In this document: one piece after another, positions 15,451-21,773 of the stretch
How the letters are laid out: each line of letters begins with the position of its first letter
Position numbering within the stretch: the stretch's first letter is position 1
DNA from: Planctomycetaceae bacterium UBA6172
GTDB lineage: Bacteria; Planctomycetota; Planctomycetia; Pirellulales; Pirellulaceae
Assembly (NCBI GenBank): GCA_002422955.1
Contig: DITY01000339.1
Location: 1-23,020, forward strand
Direction of reading: 5' to 3'
DNA: 23,020 bases
Notes under the pieces: generated by a model
The model's input: the letters and a program-made list of their open reading frames with translations, nothing else
Database searches by the model: none
What the model was told of the DNA's origin: nothing
Made by a program: the position numbers and the translations under genes

Positions 15451-16323
15451 ATGCCGGTGATCGATGCGCCCTGGGAGGCCCGGGCCTGGGTGCGAGAACG
15501 GAATGCCCAAGGACGCCGTGTCGCGTTTGTGCCCACCATGGGGGCGCTGCACGAGGGGCATTTGTCGTTGGTCCGCCGCGCTTCGGAATTGGCCGATGAC
15601 GTCGTTGTGTCGGTCTTCGTCAATCCGACTCAGTTCGGACCTAACGAGGATTTCGCTCGCTATCCACGAACTTGGGACCAGGACCTGACGCTGTTGTCCC
15701 AGGAACGGGTTGGCATGGTCTTCGCTCCCCGCCCGGATCAGATGTACGGTCCGAGGTTCAGCACGTTGGTCAGTCCGCCCGCTGTCGCCTTGCCTTGGGA
15801 GGGCGAGATTCGCGCCGGGCACTTTCAGGGCGTATGCACCGTCGTGTTGAAGCTGTTCCAAATCGTGCCCGCCCAAGTCGCCGTCTTTGGCCAGAAAGAC
15901 TACCAGCAAGCGCGGGTCATCAGCGACATGGTCGACGACCTGAACCTCGATATCGCTGTCGACGTTTACCCTACCGTGCGCGACGCCGACGGCTTAGCCC
16001 TGAGTTCCCGTAACCGCTATCTGCCCGCCGCGGATCGTGATCGAGCCCTCGGGTTATCCCGCGCGCTCGAGCTAGTCGAACGCCGTTATCGCGAGGGCGT
16101 TCGCGATGCGGGGGAATTGGAAGCGAGCATGGTCGAGGAGCTCAACCGCGCGGCTGTCGATTCGATCGACTACGCGGTGGTGGTTGACCCATTGACCTTG
16201 TCGCCCTTCACGGCCCCCCTGCCGGAAGCGGGCCGTGGTTCGGGCGGGGAGCCGATCGCGGTCGCCTTGATCACAGCCCGGGTGGCGGGGACACGCCTGC
16301 TCGACAACCGATTGCTGCGGTGA
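15451..16323 (+). CDS. panC: Pantoate--beta-alanine ligase (pantothenate synthetase)
   Basis: PanC condenses D-pantoate and beta-alanine with ATP to give pantothenate, the coenzyme A precursor, in the cytosol. At 290 residues it has the expected length. The motifs are complete: VPTMGALHEGHLSLVRRA (27-44, with the nucleotide-binding HEGH), VFVNPTQFGPNEDF (55-68), GHFQGVCTVVLKLF (123-136), FGQKDYQQ (146-153) and DADGLALSSRNRYL (178-191, the KMSKS-like loop). The usual MYP after PDQ reads MYG. ATG 15451 gives the standard N-terminus. ATG 15418 is in frame and would overlap the upstream gene, and neither has a strong Shine-Dalgarno sequence. It sits downstream of the BFN gene in a two-gene operon; panB and panD are not in the window. 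Confidence 0.96.
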   Translation: MPVIDAPWEARAWVRERNAQGRRVAFVPTMGALHEGHLSLVRRASELADDVVVSVFVNPTQFGPNEDFARYPRTWDQDLTLLSQERVGMVFAPRPDQMYGPRFSTLVSPPAVALPWEGEIRAGHFQGVCTVVLKLFQIVPAQVAVFGQKDYQQARVISDMVDDLNLDIAVDVYPTVRDADGLALSSRNRYLPAADRDRALGLSRALELVERRYREGVRDAGELEASMVEELNRAAVDSIDYAVVVDPLTLSPFTAPLPEAGRGSGGEPIAVALITARVAGTRLLDNRLLR

Positions 16324-16356
16324 GCGGTTCGCGACCTCGACCCGACTCTGGTCAGC

Positions 16357-16362
16357 TATAAT
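16357..16362 (+). promoter_or_regulatory. Candidate -10 element (TATAAT) for the sulfatase operon
   Basis: A perfect consensus hexamer in GTCAGCTATAATCAG starts 34 bases after panC ends and lies 99 bases before the first sulfatase ATG. The -35 region (CTCGACC-like) is not well spaced. Confidence 0.48.
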
Positions 16363-16460
16363 CAGCGGCGGTTGCCTCGTCCGCCGTTTCGTTCCTGAGT
16401 TACCGATCCGCTGACAGCGCTCGGCGCTCATGACTTTCTCCTCTCGTTTTCGATCGCATC

Positions 16461-17978
16461 ATGTCGTTCGTCCCTCACGTTCTCGCCGGTCACGCCGTCT
16501 CGCTCGTTGTTGGGGCATGGTTTCTGGCCATCGCGGCTCGGCCGGTACAGGCGGGGGGAGCTGACCGCCCGAACGTGTTGTTCATCGCGATCGATGATCA
16601 GAACGATTGGATCGGAGCCTTCGGCGGGCACCCCCTCGTCAAAACCCCGCATCTGGATCGCCTCGCCGAGCGTGGCACGATCTTCCTCAATGCCCATTGC
16701 CAAGCGCCGCTGTGCAATCCTTCCAGGACCAGCTTGATGCTCGGTTTGCGGAGCACCACGACCGGCATCTATGGGCTCGCGCCCTGGTTTCGCACGCTCC
16801 CGGAATGGCGTGATCGAGTCTCCCTGCCCCAGCACTTTCGCTCCGCCGGATATCGCACCCTGGTTACCGGCAAGATTTACCACGGCGGCGTGGGGGGACC
16901 GCGGCAACGGTTGCAGGAGTTCGACGTTTGGGGTCCGGCCGGAGGGATCGGCGTCACGCCGAAAGAGAAATTGATCCCGCCGACGCCGATGGGGAATCAT
17001 CCGCTGATGGATTGGGGCGTCTTTCCGCATCGCGATGAGGACAAGGGGGATTACCAGGTGGCGAGCTGGACGATTGAGCAACTCAAGTCGCTGCCGCGCG
17101 AGCAACCGTTCTTCTTGGCCGCCGGTTTCTTCCTGCCTCACGTGCCCTGTTATGCGACCCAAGAGTGGTTCGATTTGTACCCGGATGACGACTCGGTGTT
17201 GCCGCCGATCGACGAGCGGGATCGCGACGATACACCCCGCTTCTCTTGGTACACGCACTGGCAGTTGCCCGAACCGCGACTCGCTTGGGTGCGCGAGAAC
17301 AATCAGTGGCGAAACCTGGTGCGGTCCTACTTGGCTTGCACCAGTTTTGTCGATGCCCAGGTGGGGCGGATCCTGGCAACGCTCGAAGAGCAAGGCTTAG
17401 CGGAAAATACGATCGTCGTCATTTGGGGCGATCATGGTTGGCACTTGGGCGAGAAGCTAATCACTGGCAAGAATACGCTGTGGGATCGTGGGACCAAGGT
17501 CCCATTGCTGTTCGCCGGACCTGGGATCACGGCTGGTGGTCGTTCGGCTCAGCCCGCCGAATTGCTCGACCTGTATCCGACCCTGATCGATCTGTGCGGA
17601 CTTAACCCCCGCGACGACTTGGAAGGCGTCTCGCTGAGGCCTCAATTGCGAGACGCTTCCTCGCCGCGAGTCCGCCCCGCGATCACCTCGCACAACCAAG
17701 GGAATCATGGCATTCGCAGCGAGCGTTGGCGCTATATCCGCTATGCCGATGGCAGCCAAGAGCTTTATGACATGCTGAATGACCCGAGCGAATGGAAAAA
17801 TCTGGCGGACGATCCGCAGTTCGCCGAGGTGATTGCCGAGCACCGTCGCTGGCTTCCCCGCGTCGATCGACCGCCCGTTGCGGGCAGCGCGCATCGCGTG
17901 TTGACCTATGACCCCGACACCGATCAGGCGGTCTGGGAAGGGACAACGGTTCTGCGCTCCGACCCGATCCCCGATTGA
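16461..17978 (+). CDS. Secreted sulfatase, iduronate-2-sulfatase-like
   Basis: This 505-residue type I sulfatase hydrolyses sulfate esters using a formylglycine made from a Cys or Ser. A signal peptide (1 to about 32; hydrophobic VSLVVGAWFLAIAA, then VQA-GG) sends it across the membrane. The catalytic features are intact: metal-binding DD (45-46) in LFIAIDDQNDW, the maturation signature C85-N-P-S-R89, TGKIYHGG (136-143) and WGDHGWHLGEK (322-332), the last typical of iduronate-2-sulfatase-like enzymes. The C-terminus has the usual sulfatase sub-domain (RWRYIRYADGSQELYDMLNDPSEWKNL). The natural substrate cannot be read from the sequence; a sulfated polysaccharide is likely. It is first in an operon of three sulfatases, with the next gene 13 bases downstream. 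No maturation enzyme is nearby. Confidence 0.95.
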   Translation: MSFVPHVLAGHAVSLVVGAWFLAIAARPVQAGGADRPNVLFIAIDDQNDWIGAFGGHPLVKTPHLDRLAERGTIFLNAHCQAPLCNPSRTSLMLGLRSTTTGIYGLAPWFRTLPEWRDRVSLPQHFRSAGYRTLVTGKIYHGGVGGPRQRLQEFDVWGPAGGIGVTPKEKLIPPTPMGNHPLMDWGVFPHRDEDKGDYQVASWTIEQLKSLPREQPFFLAAGFFLPHVPCYATQEWFDLYPDDDSVLPPIDERDRDDTPRFSWYTHWQLPEPRLAWVRENNQWRNLVRSYLACTSFVDAQVGRILATLEEQGLAENTIVVIWGDHGWHLGEKLITGKNTLWDRGTKVPLLFAGPGITAGGRSAQPAELLDLYPTLIDLCGLNPRDDLEGVSLRPQLRDASSPRVRPAITSHNQGNHGIRSERWRYIRYADGSQELYDMLNDPSEWKNLADDPQFAEVIAEHRRWLPRVDRPPVAGSAHRVLTYDPDTDQAVWEGTTVLRSDPIPD

Positions 17979-17991
17979 GGATGGCCCGTTG

Positions 17992-19389
17992 ATGTTTTCG
18001 CTTTGGGTCCGTGCCATGAATGCTCTGAAGGCAAATCGCATCGGCTGGCTGATGCTGGCTTCCTGCTTGGGGCTGGCGCTGGGTTTGGCTCATGCCGAAC
18101 AGCCGCGGCGTCCCAACTTGGTGGTCATCCTGACCGACGATCACGGTTATGGTGATGTTTCGATGTACGGCCGTCGCGACGTGCTGACCCCGAACATCGA
18201 CTCGCTGGCCTCCGCCGGCATGTTGTTCAAGAACATGCGCGCCAATTGCACGGTCTGCTCTCCGAGCCGCGCGGCGTTGCTGACCGGCCGATATCCCGAT
18301 CGCGTGGGGGTTCCGGGCGTGATCCGTACCCACGCCGAAAACTCGTGGGGTTATTTCCGGCCCGGTGTTGCGACCCTCGCCGACCAGCTCAAGGCGGCGG
18401 GCTATGCGACGGCGATCGTCGGGAAGTGGCACCTCGGGCTGGAGTCCCCCAATACGCCGAATGAGCGTGGCTTCGAATTCTTCCACGGATTCCTCGGCGA
18501 CATGATGGACAGCTATCGGACGCATCTGCGGCATGACCTCAATTACATGCGGCGGAATGCCGATGCGATCGAGCCCCAGGGGCATGCTACCGACCTGTTT
18601 ACCGATTGGGCGATCGAGTATGTGAAACGACAGACGCTCAACGATCCGCAACGGCCTTTCTTTCTGTACTTGGCTTACAACGCACCCCACTTCCCGATCG
18701 AGCCGCCCGCGGCAGCGCTGGAACGGGTCCGCCGGCGCGACCCACAATTGCCAGAAGCCCGCGCGAAAAACGTAGCCTTTGTCGAGCATCTTGACGACGG
18801 GGTCGGGCGGGTGCTCCAAGCTCTCGACGAGACCGGCCTGCGTGACAATACACTGGTCGTGTTCACCGCGGACAACGGCGGATCGTTGCCACACGCGCAG
18901 AGCAATCATCCTTGGCGGGACGGCAAGCAGAGCCATTATGACGGCGGCCTGAGGGTGCCGTTCGCGATCCGCTGGCCAGCCAAGGTGAAAGCGGGCTCTG
19001 CAAGTGATTATGCCGGGTTGGTGTTCGATCTCTTTCCCACCTGCTTGGAACTGGCTGGCGCGGAGTTGCCGAGCGGGCTCGACGCGATCAGCCTGGCACC
19101 GCTTCTGGACGGAGGCACGATCGATGGGGAACGCGACCTCTATTTCGTGCGTCGTGAAGGCGGGCCGGCCTACGGCGGGAACAGCTATGAGGCGCTCATT
19201 CGCGGCCGCTGGAAGTTGCTGCGCAACAGCCCTTATCAGCCGTTAGAACTGTACGACTTGAGCCTCGACCCGCTGGAGATGAACGATCTTGCCACGGAGC
19301 AACCGCAGGTCGTCAATCAGCTCTCGGCGGCGCTGCGAGAGCGGATCCGCGCCGGCGGTAGCATCCCTTGGCAGCCGCCCGGTGAGTAA
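17992..19389 (+). CDS. Secreted sulfatase (arylsulfatase family)
   Basis: Second sulfatase, 465 residues from ATG 17992. ATG 18016 would give a tidier signal peptide (NALKANRIGWLMLASCLGLALGLAHA-EQ), and the choice between them is open. Metal-binding DD (49-50) is in VVILTDDHGYGDVSMYG. The formylglycine motif is C89-S-P-S-R93 followed by AALLTGRYP. GKWHLG (144-149) and TADNGG carry further active-site and metal ligands. The length and the motif TPNIDSLASAGMLF are classic for the arylsulfatase/N-acetylgalactosamine-6-sulfatase branch. It should act on a sulfated glycan outside the cytosol. It lies 13 bases after the first sulfatase and 45 before the third, in the same operon. All residues needed for activity are present; the substrate is unknown. 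Confidence 0.95.
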   Translation: MFSLWVRAMNALKANRIGWLMLASCLGLALGLAHAEQPRRPNLVVILTDDHGYGDVSMYGRRDVLTPNIDSLASAGMLFKNMRANCTVCSPSRAALLTGRYPDRVGVPGVIRTHAENSWGYFRPGVATLADQLKAAGYATAIVGKWHLGLESPNTPNERGFEFFHGFLGDMMDSYRTHLRHDLNYMRRNADAIEPQGHATDLFTDWAIEYVKRQTLNDPQRPFFLYLAYNAPHFPIEPPAAALERVRRRDPQLPEARAKNVAFVEHLDDGVGRVLQALDETGLRDNTLVVFTADNGGSLPHAQSNHPWRDGKQSHYDGGLRVPFAIRWPAKVKAGSASDYAGLVFDLFPTCLELAGAELPSGLDAISLAPLLDGGTIDGERDLYFVRREGGPAYGGNSYEALIRGRWKLLRNSPYQPLELYDLSLDPLEMNDLATEQPQVVNQLSAALRERIRAGGSIPWQPPGE

Positions 19390-19434
19390 GGTGAAAATAC
19401 TTCCGAACGTCACGAGTTCCCGACGGGATCAATC

Positions 19435-20817
19435 ATGAAGAATGCTGGAAAGCCGCTGCGAATGCTCCTGGGACTGCTCGTTTTCGGCTCGTCCTTGCTG
19501 GCCGCGAGCGTTCGTGGCCAAGACCGCCCGCCGAATGTCGTCTTCATCTTGTCGGATGATCAGGCCTGGACTGATTACGGGTTCATGGGGCATCCCCTCA
19601 TCAAGACGCCGCACCTCGATCGACTCGCCGCGCGGAGCGCCGTTTTCCCGCGTGGCTATGTGCCCACAGCGCTCTGTCGACCGTCGCTCGCGACCTTGAT
19701 CACCGGGCATTACGCACACCAGCATGGGATCACCGGCAACGATCCGTCGCACAAGTTAGCCCCGCCGGCTTCGCCCGCGTACGCGGATCTGCGCGCCCAG
19801 TTGATTGCTCATATCGATCGTCAGCCGACCTTACCCAAGTGGCTGGCCCAGCGCGGGTACCTCAGTCACCAGTCCGGTAAATGGTGGGAAGGGAACTTCA
19901 GTCGGGGCGGATTCACGCACGGCATGACCCGCGGGTTTCCCGCCCGCGACGGACGTCATGGCGATGACGGTTTGGCGATCGGTCGCCAGGGTCTGCAACC
20001 GATTTTCGATTTCGTCGACTTGGCCGTCGAGCAGGACCGGCCGTTTTACCTGTGGTACGCGCCATTCTTGCCCCACACGCCCCACAACCCGCCGCAACGG
20101 TTGCTCGACAAATACCTCAAGTTGGTCGAGTCCCCGTTCGTCGCCAAGTATTACGCGATGTGTGAATGGTTTGATGAGACCTGCGGCGAGTTGCTGCAGA
20201 GGATCGAGGACAAGGGGCTTCGCGAAAACACGCTGGTCGTTTACATCGGCGATAACGGTTGGATCCAAAGTCCCGATTCGGCCAATTATGCGCCGAGATC
20301 CAAGCAGTCGGCGAACGAGGGGGGTATCCGCCAGCCGCTGATGCTCAGTTGGCCGGGAGTGATCGAACCGCGTCGGCACGACGACTTGGTGAGCGGGATT
20401 GACGTCGTCCCGACGATCCTCGGCGCCGCCGGCGTGCAGGTCCCGGATACGCTGCCTGGACGTAACCTGTTGCCGCTGGTGCGGGATGGCCAACCGCTCG
20501 ACCGGGACATCCTGTTTGGTGAAACCTTTGCTCACGACATCGCCGATCTGAGTGACCCAGAAGCGTCGTTGATCTATCGCTGGGCGATCCGGGGCCGTTG
20601 GAAATTGCTGCTCACCTACGACGGCCAACTCGGCCGTTATGCCAGCAGTCATCCACGCACCGAGCGGCGGCCGCAGTTGTTCGACCTGATCGCCGATCCC
20701 CACGAGGAAGTCAACCTCGCCGCGTCGAACCCCGCAGAGGTCGCCGAACTGGCCGCCGAGATCGATCGTTGGTGGCCGGTGCGCAAGCGGCAGGTGATCA
20801 CGACCTGGGTCCCCTAG
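19435..20817 (+). CDS. Secreted sulfatase-family protein with variant CRPSL motif
   Basis: Third sulfatase, 460 residues, with a clear signal peptide (MLLGLLVFGSSLLAASVRG-QD). The sulfatase fold is evident: VVFILSDDQAWTDYGFMGHP (DD at 41-42), KTPHLDRLAARSAVF, SGKWWEG in place of GKWHLG, YIGDNGW, and a C-terminal sub-domain (RGRWKLLLTYDG). The maturation site reads C81-R-P-S-L85, so the Arg of the C-x-P-S-R consensus is Leu. The Cys that would become formylglycine is kept. I recall a planctomycete sulfatase subgroup with LCRPSLATL followed by GxYxHQHGITGNDP, so this is probably a family trait and not a point mutation. Activity is not guaranteed. It is last in the sulfatase operon; the gene ends 95 bases before the convergent gene on the other strand. 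Confidence 0.93.
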   Translation: MKNAGKPLRMLLGLLVFGSSLLAASVRGQDRPPNVVFILSDDQAWTDYGFMGHPLIKTPHLDRLAARSAVFPRGYVPTALCRPSLATLITGHYAHQHGITGNDPSHKLAPPASPAYADLRAQLIAHIDRQPTLPKWLAQRGYLSHQSGKWWEGNFSRGGFTHGMTRGFPARDGRHGDDGLAIGRQGLQPIFDFVDLAVEQDRPFYLWYAPFLPHTPHNPPQRLLDKYLKLVESPFVAKYYAMCEWFDETCGELLQRIEDKGLRENTLVVYIGDNGWIQSPDSANYAPRSKQSANEGGIRQPLMLSWPGVIEPRRHDDLVSGIDVVPTILGAAGVQVPDTLPGRNLLPLVRDGQPLDRDILFGETFAHDIADLSDPEASLIYRWAIRGRWKLLLTYDGQLGRYASSHPRTERRPQLFDLIADPHEEVNLAASNPAEVAELAAEIDRWWPVRKRQVITTWVP

Positions 20818-20912
20818 CCAACCGCATTGGCATAAGTAAGTGGTGTTACGGCCCGATGAACGGGAGCGTCGCCTAGTCGACAGTCCGCGGTGACTGTAGC
20901 GGGCTGGCCTGC

Positions 20913-21566
20913 TCAGGAGGCTCCCGGCGGTGCCTTGGCTGATTCGGCTGGCCGCTTGCGAGGCGGCTTCGCGACCAGCCTGAGGACCGGCAGCGTCGTG
21001 CCTCCGCCATGAAAGGTTCGCCGGCCGTCGATCACGTGATCGAACACGAACACGCCGTCGACGATGCCGGGCCGAACGCTGCAACGAAGGATCGCGGGGT
21101 GGCCGCACTCGGGGCAGCTCACCCTCAGGCCATGTCCTTCGAGCAGTTCGTGGATGGTGGCAGTGATCTCGCGGTTGGCCAGCAGCGAGCCGAATGCTTT
21201 GCCAGACCAATCGGCCAACGACTGCTCGATCGCCAACCGAACCGTTCGCTGCAACCGGTTCAGTTGCCGCTTCAAATTATCGAGCTGGATTCTCGAGTCG
21301 TCGAGGTCGCGCGGCGACTCGGTCGCAACCATCACCTTGACGGATGGGGTTGCGGAGGCCGCGTACTGGGGCGAAGCCATGGAACGCGCTGGAGGCACGA
21401 TCCGCTCATCGGCGAATCGCTCCGCCAGGCGGCTGGCGGAGGGGGGCTGGTCGGATGCGTCGTCAGGCAAGGTTGCGAGTCTTTTCGTCCGAGTCGGGTG
21501 CCGCGCGAAAAAGGACGGCTGAAAGAGCTGACATCCCTGGAAGATGGCCTTGTCATTCGCCCTCAC
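20913..21566 (-). CDS. Uncharacterised protein with CPECG motif
   Basis: Up to 217 residues from the GTG at 21564-21566. ATG 21380 (155 residues) and ATG 21332 are alternative starts, and the first 62 residues look disordered and unconserved. Residues about 90-110 form a charged helix, possibly coiled (DSRIQLDNLKRQLNRLQRTV). The conserved-looking core (about 115-200) includes DWSGKAFGSLLANREITATI, then SCPECGHPAILRCS with one CxxC pair and a third Cys, then VFVFDHVIDGRRTFHGGGTTLP, ending in the basic tail VAKPPRKRPAESAK. The CxxC...C pattern could bind a metal, though a full four-ligand zinc site is not seen. I have a vague memory of similar planctomycete proteins without function. There is no signal peptide. 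A single gene, convergent with the sulfatase operon. The opposite-strand frame here (21009-21593) is judged a shadow. Confidence 0.68.
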   Translation of the reverse strand: MRANDKAIFQGCQLFQPSFFARHPTRTKRLATLPDDASDQPPSASRLAERFADERIVPPARSMASPQYAASATPSVKVMVATESPRDLDDSRIQLDNLKRQLNRLQRTVRLAIEQSLADWSGKAFGSLLANREITATIHELLEGHGLRVSCPECGHPAILRCSVRPGIVDGVFVFDHVIDGRRTFHGGGTTLPVLRLVAKPPRKRPAESAKAPPGAS

Positions 21567-21571
21567 CCAGG

Positions 21572-21588
21572 TTATACATTATGTACAA
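21572..21588. promoter_or_regulatory. AT-rich dyad, possible operator/promoter
   Basis: TTATACAT-T-ATGTACAA has 8-base arms with one mismatch around a central T. It is the most AT-rich spot between the divergent genes and includes CATAAT on the minus strand, a possible -10 for the gene ending at 20913. If so, transcription would begin within a few bases of the GTG start at 21566. Confidence 0.38.
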
Positions 21589-21773
21589 ACTGATTTCCAG
21601 CCGAGAATTTGACGATTTTTCTGTTTCTCGGGCCGATGCTTGTCGAATGTTGCCCAGTGTTCCCAGTTGATGTCCCCTCCGACTGTCGATGTTTTGTAGT
21701 TTAAGACAGGTCCAGCATGTTGGCGTGGAGGCGCGTGGTTTGCCCTGGTTCCCAATCCCCTTGTGAATAACCG
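21589..21773. other. Leader/intergenic region upstream of the GAF-HlyD gene
   Basis: No gene is seen. A 7-base stem CCGAGAA (21601-21607) / TTCTCGG (21625-21631) with a T-rich 17-base loop lies here. No -10/-35 pair can be chosen with confidence; the AT-rich GTTTTGTAGTTTAAG stretch near 21695 is the likeliest place. Confidence 0.35.

Noticed and set aside
17683..18936. Minus-strand open frame of 417 codons opposite the second sulfatase
   Set aside because: Antisense to a sulfatase with all catalytic motifs; no domain seen.
19831..21210. Minus-strand open frame of 459 codons across the third sulfatase and into the orphan gene
   Set aside because: It overlaps two better-supported genes, is low in recognisable motifs, and is Arg/Pro-rich like other shadows.
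21009..21593. Plus-strand open frame of 194 codons opposite the orphan CPECG gene
   Set aside because: The minus-strand frame has a plausible helix, a CxxC motif and a basic tail. The plus frame has Gly/Arg-rich random-looking sequence. The choice is probable, not certain.
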